This document shows, piece by piece, positions 23,084 through 35,149 of a stretch of 64,000 bases of DNA; the first letter of the stretch is position 1, and the number at the start of each line of letters is the position of its first letter. The notes beneath the pieces were generated by a model. It was not told where the DNA came from, did no database searches, and saw nothing but the letters and a program-made list of their open reading frames with translations. Origin of the DNA: Garcia nutans (lineage: Eukaryota; Streptophyta; Magnoliopsida; Malpighiales; Euphorbiaceae); assembly GCA_947685225.1 (NCBI GenBank), contig CANTUV010000077.1, forward strand, positions 1,376,501-1,440,500, read 5' to 3'. The translations under genes and the position numbers were made by a program.

Positions 23084-24424
23084 ATGAAGGTGAATATAGA
23101 AAAAACAAAGAATATTGAGCCAATTTATGAAGGCAATATTATAACTAACCCTTCTCTTCTAACTTCAAATTCTATTATTCCTCTAAGTATATTTGATAAG
23201 GTTACTTATAGCGCTCACATTGCAATCATTTATGCTTATCATCCACCAACACCACCAAATGCTACAATAGAGCTTGGCCTTAAAAGAGCTTTATCAGAAT
23301 ATAAAGAGTTGGCTGGAAGATTAGGAGAAAATGAGAATGGCGAGCTTGTCATTGTTCTTAATGACAAAGGGGTGAAATTAGTCGAAGGCTCAGTCGATAA
23401 CATGCTTGATCAAATCATGCCCTTACAGCCATCTTCATTTTTACTTAGCCTTCACCCTAGCTTAAATGACGTAGAGGAGCTTATGCAAGTTCAGCTCACA
23501 AGGTTTTCTTGTGGCTCATTGGTTATTGGCTTCACTGCCAATCATTTGGTAGCTGATGGTCAATCCATTAGCAATTTCTTGATTGCTTGGGGGAAAGCTA
23601 CTCGAGGACTCATCATTTCCCCTCTTCCACTTCACGATCGAACCATTTTCAACCCGCGTGAACCTCTGATTTTCGAGTTTGAACATAGAGGAGTTGAGTA
23701 TATAAGTAAAAATATCAAAAATTATCTTGATAAATGTTGTCATAACTTTGTAGACAATATTATTATCCATAAAGTTCATTTCACATTGGAATTTCTCTCC
23801 AAGCTCAAGGCTCAGGCTTCTGCATCATCAAATACAACTAACAATAACATGCCTTATACAACTTTTGAGAGCTTGGCTGCTCATCTATGGAGAATCATAA
23901 CAAAGGCTCGAGGACTCAATAATTACGAAACAACACATGTTAGAATTTCTATTAATGGTCGCTCTCGAATGAGTCCTAGAGTATCTAATGAGTACTTTGG
24001 CAATTTGGTGCTATGGGCATTCCCAAGTTCTAGGGTTGAAGACTTGGTGCACAAGCCATTAACTCATGCAGCCAAACTCATTCAAGATGCTATTACAAAA
24101 GTAGACAACAATTATTTTCAATCTTTCATTGATTTTGCTACCCACAAATTGGATAAAGAAAAAGAAGAACTCATTCCTACAGCGGAGATAAACAAATATG
24201 CTTTATGCCCTAATTTAGAAATCAACAGTTGGCTGAAATTTCCATTTTATGATCTTGATTTTGGTGGGGGAAGTCCTTGCATTTTTATGCCATCTTATCT
24301 TCCAATTGAGGGAGTCTTGTTTCTTCTACCTTCATTCATAGGAGATGGAAGCATTGATGCCTTCATACCCCTTTTTCAAGACAACTTGTCTACCTTCAAA
24401 GAAATTATATATTTATTGGACTAA
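23084..24424 (+). CDS. BAHD acyltransferase, agmatine/putrescine hydroxycinnamoyltransferase-like (intact)
   Basis: It is a 446-codon intronless frame, the usual length for cytosolic BAHD enzymes, which transfer acyl groups from CoA thioesters to alcohols or amines. The catalytic HXXXD motif is HLVAD (His154 to Asp158) in NHLVADG. The second signature, normally DFGWG, is DFGGG at 392-396. The N-terminal IEPIYEG, the IYAYHPPTPPNAT block and the C-terminal FLLPSFIGDGSIDAFIPLF are, from family knowledge, like agmatine coumaroyltransferase and related N-hydroxycinnamoyltransferases, which make phenolamides. The acceptor cannot be told from sequence. It is the only undamaged copy of four in this cluster. 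The start is chosen at the ATG matching the start-codon position of the other copies. It could instead be an O-acyltransferase of the same clade. Confidence 0.88.
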   Translation: MKVNIEKTKNIEPIYEGNIITNPSLLTSNSIIPLSIFDKVTYSAHIAIIYAYHPPTPPNATIELGLKRALSEYKELAGRLGENENGELVIVLNDKGVKLVEGSVDNMLDQIMPLQPSSFLLSLHPSLNDVEELMQVQLTRFSCGSLVIGFTANHLVADGQSISNFLIAWGKATRGLIISPLPLHDRTIFNPREPLIFEFEHRGVEYISKNIKNYLDKCCHNFVDNIIIHKVHFTLEFLSKLKAQASASSNTTNNNMPYTTFESLAAHLWRIITKARGLNNYETTHVRISINGRSRMSPRVSNEYFGNLVLWAFPSSRVEDLVHKPLTHAAKLIQDAITKVDNNYFQSFIDFATHKLDKEKEELIPTAEINKYALCPNLEINSWLKFPFYDLDFGGGSPCIFMPSYLPIEGVLFLLPSFIGDGSIDAFIPLFQDNLSTFKEIIYLLD

Positions 24425-26624
24425 TTAAATTATTGTATTTGCTAATGAAAAATTATATTAATTGATTTTATGTCAATTAAATTGGCAGGATTGGGTTGCT
24501 TTTTATTACTATTATTATCTTGTTAAATAAGAAGTTTTGATCTTTTCAATTAGATAAACTTAAGGTGTCATTTGCAGGAGCAAGACCAATTATTATAGTA
24601 TATACTAAAGAAATTCTTACATAAGCCATGATATCAAACGACAGATCATCCAGTTATAGAACTGGACTGCTGTCGGATGCTGTAAAACGACGCCTCGTTT
24701 ACGCAAAAACATGGATTGTTAATGAAATGGGCTCAGCAAAGCCCTAAAACTTTTGAAATCAACAAATTACCACGTGTTGTGCATGGCACAAGTATTAAAC
24801 TTGCACTGTCTACAAAAAGAGGAAATAAAATTCCCATAAATTCTTGGTGACATTTACAAAATTAACTTAAAAAATATATAAATTTTATTTTAAAAATATT
24901 TTATAAAATTACTGTTTTAAAAAAATTAAAGTAAAATTTTAAAAATATCTAACTTTTAGTTAAAATAAATTTTTTTTTTCAAAAATAACTTTTTTTTTGT
25001 TACAATCAATATTTTACTTCAATTTTTATTTTTTTTAAATTTATTATTAAATAAAAATATTTTTAATAAAATAATAAAATTAATATTTTAAATTATTTTA
25101 TCAGCACATAAAATTTATTATTTTTTAAAAAAATTAATTTTTATTACAAAAAATATAAATATAATAAATATATATATATATATAAAAATATGTTAATAAA
25201 AATTATTAAAATTATTTTTAAACAAAATAAAATTATTGATATATCATAAATATATTATAGATATTTTGTGAATATAAAAATAATATATAATAAAATTATT
25301 GATGAATCATAGATATATTATTTTGATTTATATAAGCTGTAGATAGTAAGTTGCCTGTATAGTTATATAGATATTATATAAATATTATGTGTAAATTAAA
25401 TTATCGATGTATTATATGTTGTACATGTTAAAAAATATAAAATAAAATTATTGATGTATTGTAGATGTATTATAGATGTTTTGATGTATTGTAGATATAT
25501 TGTTTGATAAATATAATAAATGTTATTTATTTTATTATGTGCATTTTGTGTATGTTATTTATATATTATATATATATATTTTGTTTGTTGAAAATATAAT
25601 ATTAAAAATTATTTTTAAATAAAATAATATAATTAAAAATAAAAATAAATAAAAATTACCCGATAAAAAACTTAAAACTGAAAAAAAAAAAAAAAAGACT
25701 TGCGCCTTTCCATATAAATGGAAAAAAAGAATCTTGCTCCATAGTTTTGAAAAATAGCCAATAAAAATACGTAACCTCCGTAATTTTCCCTTAATCTTTA
25801 ATAAAAAAAAATTCCCAATTAATCTATACCAGTATTTAATGGAACAACTATTTAGATATCTAAAAAATGCTATTTTATTTTTGGCAAATTTTTAGATTTT
25901 TATTTACTTAATTATTTTTAATAGAAATATAATATTTGAAGTGTCATTTGTCCTATTTTATTTGCCTTATTAAATATTTTATTTCTATTTCTATTTGATT
26001 TATTTTTTTAGCTGTTTTTCGCCTTTTTAATAATTTTTTTATTTGAATTTATTAGGCTTTGTTGAGTTTCCTGCTCCTAACATATGCTTTTAGGACTTAT
26101 GAAGCAGTTTTTTATTCAATAAAATTTAATAGAGATTTTTTTTTTCAAGTTTTCTGTATTTTTAAATCAACGATTAAATTTATATTTTTAGGTACTTTTT
26201 ATTAAATAGGATTATTATAGAGAATTAAATATTAATATTGTCTATTGTTTCTGCCTTATGTCAACCCATAGCCAGTAGATAAAATGATAAATCGTCGAAA
26301 ACTAAATAATTTGTGAATCTAAATTTGGCTAGGTAGCATATATATTATTCTACTGAATTAATCAAAATAAAATCAAATACTAGAAAATTGTTTTGTTTAT
26401 GATGATATTTCTTTTGGTATTCAGTTTGAAATTTAATTAATTTATGGTATATATATATATTTTCCATTTTATATTTCATCAAAGAAGCATTAGAAATCTT
26501 CTTTGGTTTTTAAATACATTAATTAGATTATATTCTCATGTTGATTTTCTTTTTTTTAATGATTTTTTTTATTTTTTTTAAAATGATTTTACATACAATA
26601 ATAATATCATCATGATGTTATATG

Positions 26625-26655
<31 letters not shown>

Positions 26656-26880
26656 AAGAGAGAGAATTTTAGTATATATATATATATATAGCATAGATTA
26701 GCTCTTCCTATTTCATTATATATATATTGATCACAAGAGCTAATTATCATCAACTATATATTCCTATTTCATTATATATATTGATCACAAAAGCTAATTA
26801 TCCTCAACTACACACACACACATATATATTACTAAAAATTACAAACCCTTTTAGTCTTCTTTAATTTCTCTCAAAATTTA
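24425..26880. other. Spacer downstream of BAHD copy 2, ending in an orphan leader
   Basis: It is non-coding and AT-rich, with TA and GA microsatellites (26625-26665, 26675-26690). It includes a 62-65-bp tandem duplication around ATTGATCACAA (about 26705-26812). The last 450 bases match the promoter and leader of BAHD copy 4 (30800-31275), but the match stops at about 26880, where the leader of copy 3 begins instead of a coding region. Confidence 0.75.
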
Positions 26881-27398
26881 CAATTAATTTATAAGATATT
26901 TTTATATTTTAAAATTTTCTTAAATTAGAATATATATACATATATATATATGTACATATATGAATTGGAATTGAGAGTTGTTTAAAATTTTATTCTTAGT
27001 AAAATGGGGTCCTTGTACAATTTTACGAACATAACATCATGTTTATGCCATTTAAAGTATTGATTTCAAAATGAAGGAATGATGAAATGTTACCATCTAA
27101 TAAATAATTAACATGCCAAAAAAATTCTAATAAAATCTTTGTAGTTTATTGTTGAAATAACAGTTGAGGTAATAAAAACATCGTACATTAACCTTTTCCA
27201 AATTATTAATTATCTTTAAAATAGGTTGGTTGGTGGTTGCAACATTACTATTTATCATTTAATTGTGATATATATAGAAATCAAATTTTAAATTATTCTA
27301 ATTACAATAATTTTATTATATATAGAGAGGAGCTATGGCTCAGCTAAATGTACTTCATACAAAACTTTCTTTTTTCTTGCAATATTGAGCCAAAAATA

Positions 27399-28740
27399 AC
27401 GAAGGTGAATATAGAAAAAACAAAGAATATTGAGCCAATTTATGAAGGCAATATTATTACTAATCCTTCTCTTCTAACCTCAAATTCTATTATTCCTCTA
27501 AGTATATTTGATAAGGTTACATATAGCGCCTACATTGCAATCATTTATGCTTATCATCCACCAAACACCACCAAATGTTGCAATTAAGCTTGACCTTGAA
27601 AGGGTTTTATAAAAATATAGAGAGTTGGCTGGAATATTAGGAGAAAATGAGAATGGTGAGCCTGTTATTGTTCTTAATGACAAAGGAGTGAAGTTAATCG
27701 AAGGCCCAGTAGATAACACGCTTAATCTAATCATGCCCTTACAGCCATCTCCATTTTTACTTAGCCTTCGCCCTAGCTTAAATGATGTAGAGAAGCTTAT
27801 GCAAGTTCAACTCACAAGGTTTTCTTGTAGCTCATTGGTTACTGGCTTCACTACCAATCATTTGGTAGCTGATGGTCAATCCATTAGCAATTTCTTGATT
27901 GCTTGGGGGAAAGCTACTCGAGGACTAATCATTTCCCCTCTTCCTTTTCATGAGCACACCATTTTCAACTATCGTGAACCTTCAATTTTCGAGTTTGAAC
28001 ATAGAAGAGTTGAGTATATAAGTAAAAATGTGAAAAGTTATCTTGATCAATGTTCTCATAAATTTATGGATAATGTTATTGTTCATAAAGTTCATTTCAC
28101 GTTGGAATTTCTCTCCAAACTCAAGGCTCAGGCTTTTGCATCATCAAATACAATTGAGAATAACAAGCCTTATACAACTTTGTAGAGCTTGGTTGCTCAT
28201 CTATGGAGAATCATAACAAAAGCTCGAGGACTCAATGGTTACGAAACAACCCATGTTAGAATTTCTATTAATGGTCATTCTCGAATGAGCCCTAGAGTGC
28301 CTAATGTGTACTTTGGCAATTTGGTGTTATGGGCATTCCCAAGTTCTAGGGTTAAAGACTTAGTGCACAAGCCATTAACTCATGCAGCCAAACTCATTCA
28401 AGATGCTATTACAAAAGTAGACAATAATTATTTTCAATCTTTCATTGATTTTGCTACCCACAAATTGCATAAAGAAAAAGAATAACTCGTTCCTACAGCG
28501 GAGATAAACAAATTTGCTTTATGCCCTAATTTAGAAATCAACAGTTGGCTGAAATTTCCATTTTATGATCTTGATTTTGGTGGTGGAAGCCCTTGCATTT
28601 TTATGCCATCTTATCTTCCAATTGAGGGAGTCTTGTTTCTTCTACCCTCATTCATAGGAGATGGAAGCATTGATGCCTTCATATGCCTTTTTCGAGACAA
28701 CTTGTCTACCTTCAAAGAAATTATTTATTCATTAGATTAA
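27399..28740 (+). pseudogene. BAHD acyltransferase pseudogene, copy 3
   Basis: It is the closest relative of the intact copy at 23084-24424 and is broken in several places. The start codon is ACG (27399-27401). There is a one-base insertion near 27565, and nonsense codons TAA at 27610-27612, TAG at 28183-28185 and TAA at 28483-28485. HXXXD (NHLVADG) and DFGGG are still readable. The promoter-proximal region and 3' flank are conserved with copy 2, so the RNA may still be made and could be antisense-competent or a small-RNA target, but no full protein is possible. Confidence 0.95.
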
Positions 28741-28860
28741 TTAAATTAATTTTTATGTTGATGAAAAATATTAATTGATTTTATATCAATTAAATTTACA
28801 GGTTTTTGCTTATTATTACTATTGTTATTACTATTATTACATTATTGTAGAAGATTTGTA

Positions 28861-28977
28861 TATAGACCGGGTGTATATACATTCGAATTAATTAAAATTA
28901 AATTAAATAGTTTTAATAGAAAAAATATTAATTTTATTTAATTTTAATTAGCCTAGTATATATACACCCAGTCTATA
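28861..28977 (+). mobile_element. Short inverted-repeat element (MITE-like), 117 bp
   Basis: The ends are TATAGACCGGGTGTATATAC and the near-perfect complement ending CACCCAGTCTATA. GTA occurs on both sides (28858-28860 and 28978-28980). The interior is an AT-rich foldback. The equivalent place in the paralogous spacer after copy 2 (about 24515-24525) lacks it, which is good evidence for a real insertion. The superfamily is not certain. Confidence 0.7.
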
Positions 28978-28980
28978 GTA

Positions 28981-31291
28981 GTATTTTCGTGTTGTTATAT
29001 AAGAAGTTATTGGTATTTTCAATTAGGTAAACTTTAAAAAAAAAAGTTGTCAAACTGACTCTTGGCGGAACTTATCGTTTGCTGCAAAACGACACCTCGT
29101 TTACTCACAAACATGGATTGTTAATGAAATGGCCTCAGGTCTATCTTTCCAGCAAAGCCCAAAAACTTTCGAAAGAAATAAATGAGGAATTTACGTTGTA
29201 CACTTAAATTCACTGTACACTTTATAAAAAAAGGCCATAGAAGTTTTTTTTTCACTATTATTGGTATGCACTATTTATTTTCCATTTTCGTGGAAAGTCA
29301 CGTTAATTTTTATTTTTATTTTTATTTTTTTGCTTTTTTTTCTTTTAGTTTTTCTTCATATTTTTTTATTCATAAATAATTTTTTAAAGTTATATTTTCA
29401 ATACATACACAAAAAAATAAATATATATATAACATATAAAAAAAATATACACACAACAAAAAATAATATATACACAACATATGCCATACATCCACCAAAT
29501 ATCTATTATATCTATCAAACACCTATATGTTAACCCATTGTTTTAAAGTGACATATGACGTTTTTTGACTAAGAGAGTGTTTGGCTTTACTTATGAAAAT
29601 TAGCTTATAAGCGTACGGTGTTTATAAATTAATATGAGCTTATAAGCATTTAAAATTTTAAGCAGTTACATATTTATTTTGAATGCTCATAAGTAGCTGA
29701 TAAACACCTAATATGTTTGATAAAAAATAACTTATAAGCACATTTATTATTAAAATGACTAAAAAAGATATAGAGTGATATTATTAGGAGCATCTATTAA
29801 AATAAATAGGGATAATATAGTAAATTACTTGATTAAACTAGCTTATAAATTAAGTACTTATAAGTACCAAAATAATAAATTGGAGAGTACCAATTTATTT
29901 TTTTAGCTTATAAGCTAAACATATAAGTTAATAAAATTGTATAAATAAACGTGTCAGCTTAAATTTAGAGTTTATAGGCTAATATGACTAGCTCGTGAGC
30001 TAAGACAAATACCCTCTAAATTTAATCATTTAAACATCTAGAAATGTGTTATTTTACTTTTTATAAATGATGATGGTTTTTATTTTATTAACTCTATTTA
30101 ATAGAATTATCAGATTTAAAATGCCATTTATGATATTTTATTTGTCTCACTAAATATTTTATTTTTATTTGTATTTGATTTTTTTGGCCTTTTTAAATTT
30201 GCCTTTCTAATAGTTTTCTCATTTAATTGTATTAGGATTTCTTGAATTTCCTTCTCTTTATAAAATGTGAACTTGAGAGGCATCTCTTGATTAAATAAAA
30301 TTTAACAGAGAATTTTATCTTTTCTTTCTTTCTAAAGTTTTTAGTATTCTTGAATCACCGATTATTTAAAAAAATTATAAGTTTAGGTATTTTTTGATTA
30401 AACATGATCATAGAAAATTAATATTGCCTGTTGTTTCTTCCCTCCTAAGCCAGTTGAGAATTCGTCAAAAATTAATTAATGTGAACCCTCTAAAATTAAA
30501 TATTGCGTATCTAATTTTGCCAAAAATTAATTAATGGGAACCCCCAAAATTAATTAATGTGAATCTAACTTTGTTTTAGGTATAGTATATTGTTCTATTA
30601 TTTTATTGAATTAATCAAAATAAAATCATATACTAAATTTAAATAACTTAGAAAATAGAAAATGTTTTTGTTTATGATGCATCGTGACATACTAACCATA
30701 TAATATTCCTTAAAATATTTATTTTGGTTTTTAGTTTGAAATTTAATTAATTATATTATTTTATTGAATTTTTTAATACAGATTTGAGAGAACTAAATTT
30801 AAAAACTAACTATTAAAGTTAATTAGAAAGTTGATTTATATATTAATTAATCACTATGAATTTGTATTTAGTAAATATGGGACTTTTTTTCCATATTGTA
30901 TTCCTAATATATCTCAAATGGGTTCATATTTCTATTTTATACTTCATCAAAGAAGCATTAGAAATCTTCTTTGGTTTTTTAACTGCATTAATTAGATTAT
31001 ATTCTCATGCTGATTTTCTTTTTTTAATGATTTTTCTTTCTTTTAATTTTTAAAAATAATTTTATGATAATAAAAATATCATGATGTCATATGATTCGTA
31101 TATAGAGAGAGAGAAAAAAAAATTAGCAAAATAAATAAAAAGACTAGTAAATAGCATAGACTTCCTCTTTCATTATATACATGAATGATAAGAAATAATT
31201 ATCCTCAGCTGCATATTACCAAAAATTACAAACCCTTTTAGTCTTGTTTAATTTCTCTCAAAATTTCGAGCTTAATTAGAAGAAACAAACC
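28981..31291. other. Spacer between BAHD copies 3 and 4
   Basis: It is non-coding. It contains the 3' flank shared with copy 2, a Tourist-like MITE (29573-30016), and the leader and promoter of copy 4. Short T-rich frames near 29182-29533 are low complexity and not credible genes. Confidence 0.6.
29570..30019 (+). mobile_element. Tourist-like (PIF/Harbinger) MITE, 444 bp
   Basis: The termini GAGAGTGTTTGGCTT (29573) and the complement of GAGGGTATTTGTCTT (ending 30016) form imperfect inverted repeats. TAA flanks both sides (29570-29572 and 30017-30019), matching the TWA target duplication of PIF/Harbinger elements. The interior has repeated AGCTTATAAGC palindromes and no coding capacity. Confidence 0.75.
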
Positions 31292-32619
31292 ATGAAGGTG
31301 AGAATTGAAAAAACAGAGAGTATTAAGCCAAATTATAATGAAGGCAATAATAATATTAATAATTCTCCTCTAGCCGCAAATAATTACATTCCTCTTAGTG
31401 TATTTGATAAGGTCACTTACAATGTCCATGTAACTATGATTTATGCTTATAATTATCCCAAAACACCACCAAATGAAGCCATTGTAAATGGGCTTTAAAT
31501 GGTATTATCAGAATATAGAGAATTTGCAGGAAGATTAGGAGAAAATGAAAATGGTGAGCCTATCATTCTCCTAAATGACAAAGGGGTGAAGTTAGTTGAG
31601 GCAACAATTGATATTACGCTTGATCATGTGATGCCATTAAAGCCATCTCCATTTCTATATAGTCTTCATCCAAGCTTGGAAGATGTAGAAGAGCTTCTCC
31701 GAATTCAACTCACAAGGTTTAGTTGTGGCTCATTGGTTATAGGCATTACTTCTCATCACATGGTTGCTGATGGATTTTCTGGTAGCAATTTCTTATTTGC
31801 TTGGGGTAAAGCTACCAGAGGACTTGATATTAGCCTTCTTCCTTTTCATGATCGAACCATTTTTGAACCTCGAAACCCTTCGATTTTCAAGTTTGAACAC
31901 GAAAAACTTGAGTTTAAAAGCAAGAAAAATGATCATAATGATAACAAGTCTGTTGTTGATCATCAAGATATTGAAGTCTATGAAGTTCATTTCACAAAGG
32001 ACTTTATATACCATCTCAAAGTTAAGCCTTATAGTACTTTTGAGTGCTTGGTAGCTCATTTATGGAAAGTTATAACAATGGCTCGTGGACTTCATGGATC
32101 TGATCAAACAACTCGAATACAAATAGCTGTTAATGGGCGACAAGAATGAACCCAGAAGTACCCAATGTGTACTTTGGCAACTTGGTGCTATGGGCATATC
32201 CAAGTTCTAATGTTGAAGAGCTAGTGAACAAGCCATTAGCTTATGCAGCTAAGCTCATTCATGATGCTACAGGCAGCATAGATAAGAATTACTTCAAATC
32301 ATTCATTGGTTTTGCTACCCTTTTGGCTGAAAAAAATGAAGATCATCATCAGTTTGTGCCAGTGGCTGATGCAAATATGATTGTGAGTTGCCCTAATTTG
32401 AAGGTTGATAGCTGGTTAGGGTTCCCATTTCATGAGGTTGATTTTGGAGGAGGAAGTCCTTGCTTGTTCATGCCTTCTTTTCTTCCAGTTGAAGGGTTTA
32501 TGTTTCTTCTTCCTTCATTTACAGTAGATGGAAGCATTGATGCTTTTATACCTCTTTTTCGCAATAATTTGGGTGTTTTTGAGCAAATTGTTCATAAAAT
32601 AGGACTGAATTGTATATGA
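31292..32619 (+). pseudogene. BAHD acyltransferase pseudogene, copy 4
   Basis: It has an ATG start and a full-length alignment to the family, with HHMVADG (HXXXD) and DFGGG. A nonsense TAA at 31496-31498 stands where a lysine codon is found in the intact copy, and a one-base deletion near 32142 shifts the frame and exposes a TGA at 32147-32149. The remainder is open to 32619. It is more diverged from copies 2 and 3 than they are from each other (for example SKKNDHNDNKSV in the central loop), so it is an older paralogue. With only two lesions the loss looks recent, or the window may hold a non-functional allele. Confidence 0.93.
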
Positions 32620-33029
32620 AATTCAACCCTTTTTTTAATAGAAATTCTAGGTAAAACTATACAAAGTATCAAAGTAATCTAGCGATACAGTACTTCATAC
32701 AGTATCATACTGAGATAGTCTAGCGATAAATGTATATGTTATTAGATAATAGATTATGATTGATTTTTTCTTTTCTCATGCTAATTAATACTCAAAAAAG
32801 AATAATGATACAAACATATCTAAATTAGATAAGAAAAAATTTATATTGTAATTAATTTATAAGTCTATAGAGAATAGTTATAAAACTATTAGACAATAGT
32901 ATATAATTATTTGTGATATATTGTAATTAACATAAACGTGAAATGAATGAAAATTGGAGTTTCACACTTGATTTTTCATTTTTTTATGGAGAATTTGCTC
33001 TAATTTTAATGGTTGCAAAAGAGCTTTAG

Positions 33030-34875
33030 GGATGTATTTGGATGCATTTTATATGATACGAAAATTATATGAATAATATAATTATGGCTGTCTAAGTTTA
33101 TGTACGCATTTTCTACTTTTTACTAAAGGTAGTCTAATAACTTCAATAGCAAGCAAATAATACTAATAAATTTTTAATTTAATATCGATGAAATTAAAAT
33201 TTTAAATTTTAATAAAAAGAAAACTAAAAAAATAAGAAAATATTACTTTTTTATTCAAAGTTTCATTTTTACGTACTATGTTTTTTTCAAATTACAAAAA
33301 TACTATTTTTTTTTTTACGTTTTTACCATATATACCAAAGATATACTTAATAGTTACTGTATTTTTAAAAATTTTTAAAATGTACATAGAATTTTTGTAA
33401 TTTTGTTATTATACGATATTTTTGTAATTTTTTAAAAATATTTTTGTAAATTTTCCGAAAAAATAACAAATTCCATGAGGTCCATAAACAATTGGGCTTT
33501 AGGACCAAGGCAGAATTGGATTGGGCTTTTGATAAAAATATAAAAATAATTTTAAATTTATCATATTTATAAAATATTTATCAAAATATCAAAATTTATA
33601 AAATATTTATCAAAATACCAGATTTTTATTAGTTTATAAAGAGTTTACAATGAGTATATAATGAGTTTATAAATTTTACACAGTTTATAATAAGTTTATT
33701 ATAAATTTATAATAAAATGACTAAAATATTTCTGATAAAAAAAATAAAATTTTTAAAAAATACGGTGAAGTTGTTATTTTCTCAATTGGATTCTCATTAT
33801 ATGCATAGCACTGTTGACTCCAGAGTTAGGAGGCATAGATATTTTTTCTTCTTTTTTCTTAAAATGTACCCTAATTTTTTTTGCTGAATTCATCACTTCA
33901 CTTCAATGTATATAAAATAAATATTATAATATTTTTTACAGCTTTTTCAAAATGATCATTTAAAAAATAACCCTTAAAAAGCTAAAATAACACTTAATTA
34001 AAAATTAAATGAACCAATAACTGCATGCAATGTGTGTGATTATATCTGAATGAATCATTGCATAGAAACATAAATCTTATGCGTGATGATTATGTCTGAA
34101 TGATTCACTGCATAGAAACATAAATCTATTTTTTTTGGTAATGGACTCATGATCCTGTTCTTTTTATTTTATATCTAATTATTTTATATGCATTATAGAT
34201 TATATAGATTAATATTTAAGGTTAAATATTATCTCTATTTTTTTCCTTTTCAAATAAGTTAGAAATGATTGAAGTGCTTATGAATAAAATGCGAATTAAA
34301 TGAGTTTCAATTCATAAAGGAGATTATCCTATTTCGATAATTCATAGGAGTAAAATACTCAATCAATTTTTCATTTCTTAATCATATTTTAGAGTGCTAA
34401 AAAAAACTCAAAATCGATTTTTCCTTCATTTTCCATATTTGTAAATTACATATATGCTCAAAATCTTAATATATGAGTAAACGTGTCTCAATTTAAGTGA
34501 AATTTTAATTTTGAATATTTCTTTTTAGTTTATAATTAGAAAATATATATATATATATATCTCGATTTAAGTGAAATTTTAAATTTGTGTACACTTTAGA
34601 AAAGGGAAAAAACATAATTTTTAAGAAAATCAAAGAGTGAAATTAGTGATGGAAAATTCCACATGCCTTGCTTTCAAAATGAGCAAGGAATTATGATTTA
34701 ATTTCCCCATTTTCTTACCTTTAATTTTGCTTTTCCCCTTTCTCCTTTCACTATTCATTACTCAATTTTTTTCAAACTCAAAGTCATGAGTCAATGTGTT
34801 GTTCAAAAGTTTGCTTTCCTACGAACGTTCTAAGAAAGAATATGAAGTTTCATTGGTTCCTTTCTATTTATGAAA
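33030..34875 (+). repeat. Direct segmental duplication, copy A
   Basis: It shares ordered blocks with 36634-37915: GCAAATAATACTAATAAATT (33152 and 36748), an ATTGGGCTT...GCGGAATTGGATT-type block (33490 and 37120), GAAAATTCCACATGCCTTGC (about 34652 and 37689) and a GAATATGAAGTTTCATTGGT block (about 34838 and 37884). Copy A holds about 500 extra bases in its middle. No coding sequence is seen in either copy. Confidence 0.85.
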
Positions 34876-35149
34876 GACTAATCAACTTGCAGATTATCTT
34901 ACTTCTTTTGCGAGTAATTTCTCAATTAGAGTTTATGAATTAACAGAACCGTCACATACAGTGAAACAATGAACTTGGCCAAATCAAAATTTTAATAAAG
35001 AGAGATAATTTAAAAATAAATTATAGATAAATTAAAAATAAAATTAAATATCTAATATTATAGTAAAATTTAAATTTTTATTATAAATTTTTATTAAAAA
35101 ATTCTCAATCAAAATTTTATATTATTTATAAAATTTTAAAAATTTATAA

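Larger units (their letters stand above)
22560..26880 (+). repeat. Tandem duplication, unit A (intact BAHD copy 2 plus spacer)
   Basis: This segment of about 4.3 kb matches 26881-31275 along its length: leader, gene, 3' flank and the downstream spacer. Diagnostic pairs are the GAATTGAGAGTTGTT leaders (22640 and 26962), the AACATGGATTGTTAATGAAA block (about 24709 and 29109) and the CATCAAAGAAGCATTAGAAA block (about 26478 and 30945). Unit A ends with a leader of the copy-4 type but no gene after it. Confidence 0.88.
26881..31275 (+). repeat. Tandem duplication, unit B (BAHD pseudogene copy 3 plus spacer)
   Basis: It is the second unit of the 4.35-kb duplication; it ends where the copy-4 coding region starts. 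Compared with unit A it carries at least two MITE-like insertions (28861-28977 and, less certainly unit-specific, 29573-30016). Confidence 0.85.

Noticed and set aside
29182..29533. Overlapping frames rich in Phe and Tyr
   Set aside because: Poly-T and ATACAC repeats; no coding signal.
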